Positions 36,857 through 45,767 of a stretch of 64,000 bases of DNA are shown piece by piece. Location: the NCBI GenBank assembly GCA_913043905.1, contig CAJWNQ010000001.1, forward strand, positions 62,001 through 126,000, given 5' to 3'. Every line of letters begins with the position of its first letter. The stretch's first letter is position 1. The notes under the pieces are model-generated. The model did no database searches and had not been told where the DNA came from. It saw nothing but the letters and a program-made list of their open reading frames with translations. The position numbers and the translations under genes were made by a program. This DNA comes from an uncultured Paracoccaceae bacterium. GTDB lineage: Bacteria > Pseudomonadota > Alphaproteobacteria > Rhodobacterales > Rhodobacteraceae.

Positions 36857-37720
36857 TTAGCTAAGTCTCTTTAAAAGAGATGAAGTATCCCAGCGTCCAC
36901 CACCTATTTTTTGAATATCTTTGTAGAACTGATCCACAAGAGCAGTAACTGGCAAACTGGCACCATTTTCATTTGCAGCATTTAAACAAATACCTAAATC
37001 TTTTCTCATCCAATCTACTGCAAATCCATGTTCGTAGTGATCATCTAACATTGTTTCATATCGATTGGACATTTGCCAACTTCCAGCAGCACCCTGGCTT
37101 ATCACTTCAACAACTTCTCTACCGTCTAATCCTGCTTTTTGAGCAAAATGGATTGCCTCTGATAGGCCTTGTACTAAACCAGCAATAGCAATTTGATTAC
37201 ACATTTTTGTTAATTGTCCAGCACCACTCTCACCAAGACGACGACATAATTTAGCATAAACAGATATAATTTTTTCAGCACGTTGATAATCTTCTTCTGC
37301 TCCACCACACATAATAGAAAGTTGCCCGTTCTCAGCCCCAGCTTGACCACCTGACACAGGAGCATCAACAAATGCTATTCCAGCTAAAATTGCCACATCA
37401 TGCAATTCTTTAGTTACAGCTGCAGACACTGTTGTATGATCAACAAACATACTTCCTGCAGTCATAGTAGAAAATGCACCGTCAGGTCCCAGACAGACCG
37501 AACGCAAATCATCATCATTACCGACACAGGCAATCACTACATCAGCACCCATTGCTGCACCTGCAGGTGTCAGTGATGAGCTCCCTCCGTTGGCACTTGT
37601 CCAGGCTTTAGCTTTAGTAATTGTGCGATTATAGACGGTGACATCGTGTCCCGCTTTATTGAGATGCCCTGCCATCGGGTAGCCCATTACACCAAGTCCA
37701 AGAAACGCAAGTTGTGTCAT
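36857..37720 (-). CDS. 3-Hydroxyisobutyrate dehydrogenase-family reductase (tartronate semialdehyde reductase-like)
   Basis: NAD(P)-dependent beta-hydroxyacid dehydrogenase, 287 residues. The Rossmann motif is FLGLGVMGYPMAGHL, the substrate-site signature is FVDAPVSGGQAGAENGQLSI, and the catalytic lysine region is QLTKMCNQIAIAG. The family covers 3-hydroxyisobutyrate dehydrogenase, tartronate semialdehyde reductase (GarR/GlxR) and relatives; the exact substrate cannot be fixed from sequence. As the last gene of the TRAP-amidase operon, 15 bases after a 2-hydroxyacid dehydrogenase gene, a role in reducing a C3 aldehyde such as tartronate semialdehyde is a reasonable inference. Confidence 0.87.
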   Translation of the reverse strand: MTQLAFLGLGVMGYPMAGHLNKAGHDVTVYNRTITKAKAWTSANGGSSSLTPAGAAMGADVVIACVGNDDDLRSVCLGPDGAFSTMTAGSMFVDHTTVSAAVTKELHDVAILAGIAFVDAPVSGGQAGAENGQLSIMCGGAEEDYQRAEKIISVYAKLCRRLGESGAGQLTKMCNQIAIAGLVQGLSEAIHFAQKAGLDGREVVEVISQGAAGSWQMSNRYETMLDDHYEHGFAVDWMRKDLGICLNAANENGASLPVTALVDQFYKDIQKIGGGRWDTSSLLKRLS

Positions 37721-37735
37721 ATTATTTCCTTTTAT

Positions 37736-38695
37736 TTAAAGTAAGTCAGCAGGTACTTTTCCTGCAAAAAAAGCATCAAGATTATCAAGCGCCCTAAAGC
37801 CCATAGCATCGCGAGTTTTACTCGTGGCACTTCCAATATGGGGTAGCATAAATATATTTTTATATTTTGCAAAGTTGGGGTTACCTCCTGGTTCAACTTG
37901 AAAACAATCAAGTCCAGCAGCAGATATTTGACCAGAAATTATGGCTTCAAGCAGAGCATTTTCATCAATTAGCCCACCACGAGCAGTATTCACAATTACA
38001 GCTCCCTTAGGAAGCATTTTAAAACGGGTTTTATTCATCATTTTATTTGTTTGTTGGGTGGCTGGACAATGTAAAGAGAGAAAGTCTGAAACTTCTAATA
38101 GGCTCTCTACCGTATTATGGAAAATTGCACCGCAAGCATCGTTATCATCTAATTGAGTACGATTATGATAATGTATCTCCATTTCAAAACCACGCGCTTT
38201 AACAGCAAGGGCACGTCCAACACGACCCATGCCTATAATCCCCAAACGCGAACCAGTAAGTTGTTTTCCTACCATAAAAGATGGCGACCAGTTCGACCAA
38301 AGTCCATCACGCACGATCTGATCACCAGAAATTGCATGGCGAGCAGCACCTAACATCAAAAGCATAGCAATTTCTGCAGTAGCGTCGGACAAGACATCTG
38401 GAGTATTTGTTACAGCAATGTTTTTACTTTTCATGGCATCTAAATCACAGTGGTCTACCCCCACAGAATGGTTTGCAACAATTTTTAACCGAGGGTTAAG
38501 CTTTGAAACAACATTCGCAGAAAATAATTCTGAATGGCATGGTATAATCGCATCAAACTCTGCACTGGCTGCAATTATTTGGTCTGCAGTACCAGGTTGA
38601 TCTTCAAAGTTTACAACCAAGTCATAATCACGATCAGCGCGTTCTATAGTAGCATCAGAAAGTCTACGCGTTATCCAAAGGCGTGGCTTAATCAT
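37736..38695 (-). CDS. D-2-hydroxyacid dehydrogenase (glyoxylate/hydroxypyruvate reductase type)
   Basis: NAD(P)-dependent 2-hydroxyacid dehydrogenase of about 319 residues. The NAD site is LGIIGMGRVGRALAVKARGF; the catalytic Arg/Glu/His residues lie in NTARGGLIDENALLEAI, the DCFQVEP segment and MLPHIGSAT. Related enzymes reduce glyoxylate or hydroxypyruvate. The ATG at 38695 overlaps the stop of the upstream 64-residue gene as ATGA, so translation is coupled; a start five codons earlier is less likely. It follows the amidase and membrane-protein genes and precedes the beta-hydroxyacid dehydrogenase in the operon. Confidence 0.9.
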   Translation of the reverse strand: MIKPRLWITRRLSDATIERADRDYDLVVNFEDQPGTADQIIAASAEFDAIIPCHSELFSANVVSKLNPRLKIVANHSVGVDHCDLDAMKSKNIAVTNTPDVLSDATAEIAMLLMLGAARHAISGDQIVRDGLWSNWSPSFMVGKQLTGSRLGIIGMGRVGRALAVKARGFEMEIHYHNRTQLDDNDACGAIFHNTVESLLEVSDFLSLHCPATQQTNKMMNKTRFKMLPKGAVIVNTARGGLIDENALLEAIISGQISAAGLDCFQVEPGGNPNFAKYKNIFMLPHIGSATSKTRDAMGFRALDNLDAFFAGKVPADLL

Positions 38696-38886
38696 TTTTT
38701 GCGCACACATTCATCCCAGAAATCATAAATAGCAGCAGAACAGATTATAATTGCAATTATCATAAATGGTAATCCACCATCAAATCCAGCAAATCCTGTA
38801 GAAATTGAATATGACAATCCACTGATGAAAGTCACCAAAATTGCTGTTCCAATGAAACCCACTAACAATTTAATATTATAAGACAT
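38692..38886 (-). CDS. Small membrane protein within the TRAP-amidase operon
   Basis: 64-residue hydrophobic protein with two predicted membrane helices (about 7-27 LLVGFIGTAILVTFISGLSY and 38-56 GLPFMIIAIIICSAAIYDF) and a charged C-terminus (DECVRKK). No family is recognised. It is supported as a real gene by its position: an AAAGGA Shine-Dalgarno inside the end of the amidase gene, a 10-base gap to that gene, and an ATGA overlap with the next dehydrogenase gene. It may be a small subunit or regulator of transport, but that is speculation. Confidence 0.7.
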   Translation of the reverse strand: MSYNIKLLVGFIGTAILVTFISGLSYSISTGFAGFDGGLPFMIIAIIICSAAIYDFWDECVRKK

Positions 38887-38896
38887 GTTTTTTCCT

Positions 38897-40240
38897 TTAT
38901 TCTGTGGCTTCTAGTGATAAAAATTCTTGTAGCCAATTTGCAGTACGTAGTAATCGATCATCTTTTTCGATTGGTCCAATTAATTGGACACCAACAGGTA
39001 AACCATTTTCTCCAACAAGAAGTGGTAGCGTTATACAAGGCAATCCAGCTAGTGTCCAAAGGGTGGAAAAAATTGGATCTCCTGTTCCTTCAGAAAAAAG
39101 GGGCGCTTGCCCTACAGCTGAGGGCGCTATGATTGCATCAAATTCAAGGAAAAATTCTTCGAAAAACTCTTGAGCAGATTCTTTGACTGACAATGCATCA
39201 GTGTATTCATCTTTGCTTATTTTTCGACCGCGTTCGATAACTTCTTTTAAGGTATCACTAACCTTATCCCAATTATTATTAAATATCTGATCTTGGTGTA
39301 AACAAATTTCATATTGATGAATGCGCGATTGAACAGCCACAAGATTTGATAATTGGTCAGCAGCACTCATCTTCGTGACCTTTGAGCCTAGAATATCAAT
39401 AATCGAATCTAAACCCTCTCGTGAATCGGATGATAATCGGTCATTAAATGGTAAATCTAGCCAGGCTAAATCAGGTGTTACAGGAGCTTCTGAAGAAGCG
39501 CCTTTGCACATATTTGGCCTTGGCCTTGGATAACTATTAATATCATTTTGGTCAAAACCTCCAATCACATCAGTCAGCAACGCTACGTCCATTAATGTAC
39601 GCCCAAAACAACCCACCTGATCTAGTGTTTTTGATGTTTGTAAAATTCCAGTTCTAGGGATTACACCACAAGAGGGTTTAAAGCCAAAGGTTCCACAAAA
39701 TGATGCTGGACGAATGACAGATCCATTCGTTTGCGTCCCAATAGCTAGAGGAACATGTCCAGCGGCTACTGCAGCGGCAGAACCACTTGATGAGCCCCCT
39801 GGAGATCGATTAAAATCATGAGGATTTCGTGTTTTACTTGGATGATAAAACGCCATCTCAGTCGTTACTGTCTTACCCATAATTACAGCGCCAGCATTGC
39901 GTAGGTTTTCAACTACACGTGCATCTTTATCAGAGATCCTACCAAGAAAAATATCACTACCACATTGAGTAGGCATATCAATAGTATCTATAATGTCTTT
40001 TAATCCTACTGGGACACCATGAAGGGGGCCAATTGCTTTACCAGCCTTTCGGATTTCATCACACTTAGAAGCCTGTGCTATAGCACTTTCTGCGTCTAAA
40101 TATTCCCAAGCATTAATCTCTGGCTCAGTTTCAGATATACGGGATAAACAAGATTTAATTAAATCGACTGAACTTAATGAACCAGAGGCGATGGCTTCAA
40201 CAGAGGCCACCGCCGATAACATATATGGCTCTGTTATCAT
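38897..40240 (-). CDS. Amidase signature family hydrolase
   Basis: 447-residue amidase of the AS (GatA-like) family that hydrolyses a carboxamide bond. The Ser-cisSer-Lys triad is visible: Lys in GVPVGLKDIIDT (about 80) and serines in GGSSSGSAAAVAAG (about 150-160), with the usual FKPSCG segment later. It lacks the companions of GatCAB and sits inside a catabolic operon, so it is not the tRNA amidotransferase. ATGA overlap joins it to dctM. Its substrate is probably the compound imported by the TRAP transporter or a product of it; this is inference. Confidence 0.9.
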   Translation of the reverse strand: MITEPYMLSAVASVEAIASGSLSSVDLIKSCLSRISETEPEINAWEYLDAESAIAQASKCDEIRKAGKAIGPLHGVPVGLKDIIDTIDMPTQCGSDIFLGRISDKDARVVENLRNAGAVIMGKTVTTEMAFYHPSKTRNPHDFNRSPGGSSSGSAAAVAAGHVPLAIGTQTNGSVIRPASFCGTFGFKPSCGVIPRTGILQTSKTLDQVGCFGRTLMDVALLTDVIGGFDQNDINSYPRPRPNMCKGASSEAPVTPDLAWLDLPFNDRLSSDSREGLDSIIDILGSKVTKMSAADQLSNLVAVQSRIHQYEICLHQDQIFNNNWDKVSDTLKEVIERGRKISKDEYTDALSVKESAQEFFEEFFLEFDAIIAPSAVGQAPLFSEGTGDPIFSTLWTLAGLPCITLPLLVGENGLPVGVQLIGPIEKDDRLLRTANWLQEFLSLEATE

Positions 40241-41601
40241 GGTATATATTTACCAAATAAATAGTCAGGAAACCAAAGTGCTATCCCTGGAAATATATAC
40301 ATTAAAACCATCGTAAAAATTACAATACCCAAATATGGCATTATGCCTTTGAAGATTTCAATTAGTTCAATCTGATTTTTCAATACGCCTTTTAGATAAT
40401 ATGCCGACATAGCCATTGGAGGTGTCAGGAATGACGTCTGTAAATTCAATGCCACAAGCATCGCAAAGAAGTAAGGATTCACACCAAATGGCTCTAACAA
40501 AGGAAGGAAGATAGGCACAAAGATAATTAAAATTTCAGACCATTCTAGAGGCCAGCCTAACACAAATATTATTAATTGCGCCAAAATCAAAAACTGGATT
40601 GTTGTTAAATCCATTCCCATGACCCAATGCGAAATTAGATCATGGCCACCCAAGTATGAAAATACAGATGCAAATGTCCAGGAACCTACAAACAGCCAAC
40701 AAACCATCGCAGTAGCCTTGGCCGTTAGGAATACACTCTCTCTAAGCTTATCCCAAGTCATTGAACGGTAGATAACAGCTAAGACAATGCCACCAAGTGC
40801 ACCCATAGCAGCTGCCTCAGCCGGTGTTGCTAAACCACCCAAGATTGACCCAAGGACCAAGGTAATTAAAACAGTCAAAGGCACGAATGATACTAAAAGA
40901 TCCCAATATATTTGAGCTGGAGGCGGTACATCTTTCAAATTTGGTTTTGGGGCAAGTGATGGGTTCCACCAAACACGAGCAATAACGTAAACAATGTATA
41001 GACCTGCCAAGAGAAGCCCTGGGAAAACAGCTGCGGCATATAGACGTAACGGTGATAAGTTACCGATTGCTGAATAAACAATCAACATGATTGAAGGAGG
41101 AATAAGAATACCTAAAGTTCCACCGGCACAAATAACACCAGATGCAAAACTTTTATCATAGTTTGCATTTGCCATAGCGGGATAAGCAAGTAAGCCCATC
41201 AACGTAACAACTGCACCAACGATACCCGAAGCTGTAGAAAATACAGCACATGTTAATAATGCCGCAATTGCTAGCGATCCAGGTAAATTTCGAGCAGCCA
41301 TATAAAGTGAGAAAAAGAGCCTGTTTACTATATTAGCACGCTCAACCACATAACCCATGAATAAAAACAGTGGAATTGCAACTAATGTATCGTTTTCCAT
41401 GACAGAATAGGTATTTTGATTTAAAAGGTAGAAAATATTATTATCAAATATATCCGAAAATACCTCTGGTGGACCTTGATAATATGCGTAGTAACCAAAA
41501 GCTACACCCATTGCGATAAGTGTAAATGCAATTGGAAATCCAAGTAAAACTAGCATGATAAACATGCACAACATTAATATTGCAACTTCAGGATTTGACA
41601 T
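40237..41601 (-). CDS. dctM: TRAP transporter large permease DctM
   Basis: Large membrane subunit of a TRAP transporter, 454 residues with about 12 helices, catalysing sodium-coupled uptake of small carboxylates delivered by DctP. The family blocks GFPIAFTLIAMGVAFGYYA, GTLGILIPPSIMLIVY and TPAEAAAMGALG are visible. The stop codon overlaps the amidase start (ATGA). It follows dctQ by 24 bases. The substrate class is best judged from DctP, which resembles the alpha-keto-acid type. Confidence 0.95.
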   Translation of the reverse strand: MSNPEVAILMLCMFIMLVLLGFPIAFTLIAMGVAFGYYAYYQGPPEVFSDIFDNNIFYLLNQNTYSVMENDTLVAIPLFLFMGYVVERANIVNRLFFSLYMAARNLPGSLAIAALLTCAVFSTASGIVGAVVTLMGLLAYPAMANANYDKSFASGVICAGGTLGILIPPSIMLIVYSAIGNLSPLRLYAAAVFPGLLLAGLYIVYVIARVWWNPSLAPKPNLKDVPPPAQIYWDLLVSFVPLTVLITLVLGSILGGLATPAEAAAMGALGGIVLAVIYRSMTWDKLRESVFLTAKATAMVCWLFVGSWTFASVFSYLGGHDLISHWVMGMDLTTIQFLILAQLIIFVLGWPLEWSEILIIFVPIFLPLLEPFGVNPYFFAMLVALNLQTSFLTPPMAMSAYYLKGVLKNQIELIEIFKGIMPYLGIVIFTMVLMYIFPGIALWFPDYLFGKYIP

Positions 41602-41625
41602 CTTAATAACTTTCTTGAGTGCTAC

Positions 41626-42225
41626 TTAAGCTTTGGAATTTAGAGGCGCTATTACAGGAAGTTCATCTGTGGCCATTTGGGTCAACATATCTTCTGTTTC
41701 TTGAACATCATCAAGTCGATCCATCCAGACACCAGTGCGCATTGCACTCCAACACCTGACTAACTCAGCAAGACCTTGCAGGAGCAAAAGCCCACCCGCA
41801 AATGGTATTAATGTTTTGAAAAAATAAATTTGTATTCTTGCAGGACTATTCCAGCTTACCTCTTGGTAACGCCAACTATCAGAAGCAATTTCCCATCCAT
41901 ACCAAAATAACGCAAGAATTCCAGGAAAGAAAAAGCATAGATATAAAATAAAGTCTAATCGAGCCTGCCATTTTATTGTAAATAACCGATATAATACGTC
42001 ACCGCGCACATGAGCGTCTTGCGCTAGAGCATATGGCCCAGCCATTAAAAATAATGCACCGTACATTTGCACCATCATGTCAAAAGCCCAAACTGTTGGA
42101 GAATTTAGGACATAACGCATGAAGACTTCATAAGCTACAGAAAGCGTTAAAATTAAAATACACCAACCAAATGCTCGGCCTACCCAAATACTCAGGCCTT
42201 CAATGCTATGAACGAATTTGAGCAA
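41626..42225 (-). CDS. dctQ: TRAP transporter small permease DctQ
   Basis: Small membrane subunit of the TRAP transporter, 199 residues with four helices (for example LILTLSVAYEVFMRYVL and FILYLCFFFPGILALFW). The family motif with a tryptophan-rich loop (YQEVSWNSPARIQIYF) is present. It starts at TTG, which is supported by a strong GGAGAGG Shine-Dalgarno about 6 bases upstream and absence of a better start. The C-terminus is longer and more acidic than usual. A hairpin lies between dctP and this gene. Confidence 0.92.
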   Translation of the reverse strand: MLKFVHSIEGLSIWVGRAFGWCILILTLSVAYEVFMRYVLNSPTVWAFDMMVQMYGALFLMAGPYALAQDAHVRGDVLYRLFTIKWQARLDFILYLCFFFPGILALFWYGWEIASDSWRYQEVSWNSPARIQIYFFKTLIPFAGGLLLLQGLAELVRCWSAMRTGVWMDRLDDVQETEDMLTQMATDELPVIAPLNSKA

Positions 42226-42265
42226 TAGCCCTCTCCTTAATTATATGGAATTTATGATATAGAAA

Positions 42266-42291
42266 ATCGAGGGCAATAACGGGCCCTCGAT
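42266..42291 (-). terminator. Hairpin between dctP and dctQ
   Basis: Minus-strand ATCGAGGGC and GCCCTCGAT form a perfect 9-bp stem with an 8-base loop, followed by TTTT. It sits just after the dctP stop. A partial terminator or mRNA-protecting hairpin here would give more DctP than permease, as seen for many binding-protein genes. Confidence 0.75.
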
Positions 42292-42307
42292 CTCATTTAG
42301 TATTTAA

Positions 42308-43402
42308 TTATCCGAAGTAATGCTTGTAAGCTAACTTGTAATCAGGCTGGTTCAAGTTCAAGTAACCCATAACATTTTTAGCGTAGGCTTTTTGACTTTC
42401 AATCACTTTTGCAAAGAATGCGTCTTCACCAGATATACGATCAGTCACAACATCCCATGCCTCCAACTGCGCTTGCATGACGCTGTCTGGAGTACGGTGT
42501 ACATTTACGCCCTGTTCGTTTTGCAAAGTCTGCAAATCGTCTGCATAGCGCTTTGTATTATGCCAATAGAAGTTTGAGTTTTCAGCTTCTGATGCATACT
42601 TCAAAATAGACTGAAGTTCAGCTGGTAATTTTTCATATTTCTTTTTGTTAAAAGAAACTTCGAAGAATTCCTGCGACTGGTGGAACGAGGCTAAGTGGTA
42701 ATCCTTAGAAACATCCTGCATACCAAAGTCACGGTCCGAAGTTGGGTTATTAAATTCTGCAGCATCGATCAAACCAGATTTCATTGCTGGCTGAATTTCG
42801 CCACCAGGAAGCTGCACAACAGACATACCCATTTCCAAAAGAACATCCGCAGCTAGACCAACCGTACGATACTTTAAACCGTCCAATTGAGCGACATCTT
42901 TAATTTCTTCTTTAAACCAACCTAATGGTTGAGCAGGCATTGGTGAGTTGAAAAACGAAACAACGTTTAGACCTAAATCGCCCATTAATTCATCAAACAA
43001 TTCTTGTCCACCACCGTAGTTCACCCAGCCAAGAACTTCTTGTGAAGACCATCCAAAACAAGGGCCAGTACCAAACAAAGATGCTGATTTAGATTTTGAA
43101 TACCAGTAAGCAGGAACGTAATGACATGCATCAAGAACACCACGGTGAACAGCATCTTGCATTTGCGATGTCTTAACAACTGAGTCCACTGCAAGCAGGT
43201 CAATTTTCAGAGAACTACCTGCCATTGCATGCACGCGGTCTACATATGACTGAGCATTCTCTAAGAATATTCCTCCGCCCCAAGCAGCCTGCATTTTAAG
43301 TGTTGTTGTATGACTACCAGCAATTGCTGGAGTAGCCAACGTAGCGGCACCGGCTACGGCTGTACCGCGTAAAAACTTTCTACGATTTAGATTATCTGTC
43401 AT
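42308..43402 (-). CDS. dctP: TRAP transporter substrate-binding protein DctP (TakP-like)
   Basis: Periplasmic binding protein of a TRAP transporter, 364 residues. It carries a Tat-type signal (RRKFLRGTAVAGAATLATPA), consistent with export in a folded state and seen in several TRAP SBPs. The ligand-binding signature LKYRTVGLAADVLLEMGMSV, then VQLPGGEIQPAMKSGLIDAA, resembles the TakP group that binds alpha-keto acids and lactate. The arginine in YRTVG usually pairs with the substrate carboxylate. It is first in the operon, with two palindromes upstream. Confidence 0.93.
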   Translation of the reverse strand: MTDNLNRRKFLRGTAVAGAATLATPAIAGSHTTTLKMQAAWGGGIFLENAQSYVDRVHAMAGSSLKIDLLAVDSVVKTSQMQDAVHRGVLDACHYVPAYWYSKSKSASLFGTGPCFGWSSQEVLGWVNYGGGQELFDELMGDLGLNVVSFFNSPMPAQPLGWFKEEIKDVAQLDGLKYRTVGLAADVLLEMGMSVVQLPGGEIQPAMKSGLIDAAEFNNPTSDRDFGMQDVSKDYHLASFHQSQEFFEVSFNKKKYEKLPAELQSILKYASEAENSNFYWHNTKRYADDLQTLQNEQGVNVHRTPDSVMQAQLEAWDVVTDRISGEDAFFAKVIESQKAYAKNVMGYLNLNQPDYKLAYKHYFG

Positions 43403-43524
43403 AGGTTCCCTCCCGAGGATATGATCTTGTACTTTTACAGGTAATTAGAAATACATATAATCTGTTGCTAAAATCAAACTCCAGATTTTAAAATAATAAA
43501 AAAAATCATCACAATACGCTAATC

Positions 43525-43539
43525 ACCATATATTATGGT
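43525..43539. promoter_or_regulatory. Palindrome upstream of the TRAP operon
   Basis: ACCATA and TATGGT are exact inverse complements around TAT. It lies about 123 bases upstream of the dctP ATG and 156 bases before pcm. Its size fits a dimeric repressor site, for example GntR-type, but no regulator gene is next to it. Confidence 0.45.
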
Positions 43540-43553
43540 AGCAGATAAAGTAT

Positions 43554-43576
43554 ATTGGTCAAGAATATTTACCAAT
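43554..43576. promoter_or_regulatory. Second palindrome upstream of the TRAP operon
   Basis: ATTGGT and ACCAAT form an inverted repeat with an 11-base spacer, 14 bases beyond the first palindrome. The two sites together suggest an operator region shared by dctP and possibly pcm. Confidence 0.4.
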
Positions 43577-43694
43577 TATATAATTAATATTATGGATTTA
43601 ATTTTAAAAAGAGTAAATTAGCGGGCTATTGCCCATCATCAACTCGTATGGCAAAAGAAATTTAAATTATTTAGATAAAGTTGATATTAAACCA

Positions 43695-44351
43695 ATGACA
43701 AATTTTCAAGCTGCACGAGAAGCAATGGTAGACTGCCAAGTTAGGCCATCTGATGTCACAAAATACCCAATTATTGATGCATTACTTCGCACGCCCAGAG
43801 AAAAATACATTCCTAAAGAGAAGCAGTCCATAGCTTACATGGGCGAACATATCACCATTTCTAAAAATCGAGTCATCTTAGACCCACGTACATTTGCAAA
43901 AATGTTAGATACTGCAGCTATCAATTCTAACGAGCTAGTTTTAGATGTGGCTTGTGGCACAGGATATTCAACAGCAGTGATAGCTCACCTGGCAGAAGTT
44001 GTTGTGGCCACCGAAAGTAATGAGGCATTTGCAGATTTTGCTCGGGAAGCTTTAGAAAACGAGAGCGTGGATAATGCAATAGTCGTGAATGCTACCTTCG
44101 TTGATGGTGCAGTCAAACACGGGCTATATGATGTTATAATAATTCAAGGTGCAATTCAGAACTTTCCAGACACATTAACAAAACAATTAAAAGATGGTGG
44201 ACGCGTAATTGCAATTTTTGCAAATGGGGCAATGGGCCAATGCAAAATTGGTATCAAAAAAGGCAAAAGTATTGCATGGCGATCAGAATTTGATGCTACA
44301 GCCCCCCTACTTGAAGGTTTTACTGAACCTAAAATATTTTCATTAATTTGA
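43695..44351 (+). CDS. pcm: Protein-L-isoaspartate O-methyltransferase-like protein
   Basis: SAM-dependent methyltransferase of the PCMT family, about 218 residues, that repairs isoaspartyl residues in damaged proteins. The SAM-binding motif is LVLDVACGTGYSTAVIAHL and the N-terminal PCMT block is MVDCQVRPSDVTKYPIIDAL. The ATG MTNFQAAREAM is preferred; the frame runs 22 codons further upstream to a TTG without similarity. It precedes tolC, a pairing common in alphaproteobacteria. Some residues in the substrate loop differ from E. coli Pcm, so the precise target is uncertain. Confidence 0.87.
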   Translation: MTNFQAAREAMVDCQVRPSDVTKYPIIDALLRTPREKYIPKEKQSIAYMGEHITISKNRVILDPRTFAKMLDTAAINSNELVLDVACGTGYSTAVIAHLAEVVVATESNEAFADFAREALENESVDNAIVVNATFVDGAVKHGLYDVIIIQGAIQNFPDTLTKQLKDGGRVIAIFANGAMGQCKIGIKKGKSIAWRSEFDATAPLLEGFTEPKIFSLI

Positions 44352-44396
44352 TTTATAAAAAATTAAAAATAAATATAATTAAACCGGGAGAAATTT

Positions 44397-45731
44397 ATGC
44401 GAATACAAGTATTAAGCACTGTAGCATTGTTTATACTATGCTCTCCTGCACTCGCTGAAACCACAACATTGAAACAAGCTCTAGAAGCAACGTATAAAAA
44501 TAGTCCCTCGATAGCTCAACAACGAGAAAAACTTTTAGAATTAAATGAAATAGTAGTCCAAAAATTTGCATCATTAAAGCCAGTGGTTAATGCAACTTTA
44601 AAACAGAACCTTGATGATGTTAATGGTAAATTCACAAATACAGCGACACTTACGATTAAACAATTAATTTATGACGGCGGCAAATCTCTTAATTTAATAA
44701 ATTCATCTAAACTTACTGTTTTAGCTGAACGTGAGCTACTAATACAATCAGAACAAAACAGCCTGCTAAAAGTAATTACGAGTTATATGGACTTGCGCCA
44801 GGCTATAGCAACCTTAGAACTGGCGAAGAGTAATACTTCTGTCCTTCGTGAACAATTACGTGCCTCACAAAACCGCTTTGAAGTAGGTGAAGTGACACGA
44901 ACAGACGTCAGCCAGACAGAAGCGCGCCTAGCTTCCGCTATAAGTAATGTAGAAGCTAGAAACGCAGCTGTATTAAGTCAAATTGCAAATTACTTTTTAA
45001 TTGTAGGCCAAGATCCTGGCGCACTAGAAACACCACAAAAACATCCTATAATCCCTTCTGATGTAGCTACTGCTGAAGCTATTGCGTTAACTGATCACCC
45101 TCGAATTCGTGCAGCCAAACTATATTTACAAGCAGCTGATCAAGACATTAGTGCAACTCGCAAGAATACCAATCCAATAATATCAGGTAGCCTTACTTCA
45201 AGCACTGGTTCAGCAATAAAATCATCAATAGGAGCAAAGATTGAAGCTTCCATTCCTATTTTTATAGGTGGAAAATTAAGGAGTAAGCAACGCTCTGCAG
45301 TTAGTGCAAGACAGGCAAAAAAATATGCTCTTGATACAGCTATTTCCAGCACCCGTTATAATCTAAATGCCTATTATGCCACTTGGCAAGCAGCTCTTGC
45401 TGCTATTAAAGCAAGCAATGCACAAATTGAATCAGCTCGCATTGCATTTGAAGGCGTTACTGAGGAAACAAAGCTTGGATCACGCACAACATTGGATGTT
45501 TTGGACGCAGAGCAAGAACTATTATCAGCACGTTCAAATTTGGTTTCAGCATTACGCGACGAACAAGTCCAGGCTTATAAAGTGTTAGCAGAAATGGGCC
45601 AACTAACCGCATCATCACTAGGGCTTAATGTTAAATTATACGACCCCACATTGGATTATAATAAAATAGTTATTGAATCACCACTGGGAAAAGCTCGTAT
45701 AAAGCTGTTGGAAAAATTACAAAACAGATAA
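44397..45731 (+). CDS. tolC: TolC-family outer membrane efflux protein
   Basis: Outer-membrane channel subunit for type I secretion and multidrug efflux, 444 residues with a signal peptide (LSTVALFILCSPALAE, about 5-20). Two repeated TolC blocks with heptad-rich helices are present; examples are LEATYKNSPSIAQQREKLLE, then VGEVTRTDVSQTEARLASA in the first half and FEGVTEETKLGSRTTLDVLD in the second. The end region (LNVKLYDPTLDYNKIV) is typical. It follows pcm by 45 bases; partner ABC or RND genes are not adjacent. Confidence 0.93.
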   Translation: MRIQVLSTVALFILCSPALAETTTLKQALEATYKNSPSIAQQREKLLELNEIVVQKFASLKPVVNATLKQNLDDVNGKFTNTATLTIKQLIYDGGKSLNLINSSKLTVLAERELLIQSEQNSLLKVITSYMDLRQAIATLELAKSNTSVLREQLRASQNRFEVGEVTRTDVSQTEARLASAISNVEARNAAVLSQIANYFLIVGQDPGALETPQKHPIIPSDVATAEAIALTDHPRIRAAKLYLQAADQDISATRKNTNPIISGSLTSSTGSAIKSSIGAKIEASIPIFIGGKLRSKQRSAVSARQAKKYALDTAISSTRYNLNAYYATWQAALAAIKASNAQIESARIAFEGVTEETKLGSRTTLDVLDAEQELLSARSNLVSALRDEQVQAYKVLAEMGQLTASSLGLNVKLYDPTLDYNKIVIESPLGKARIKLLEKLQNR

Positions 45732-45767
45732 ACAAAAATTTGGCAAATTAAATTATATAATTTTTGG

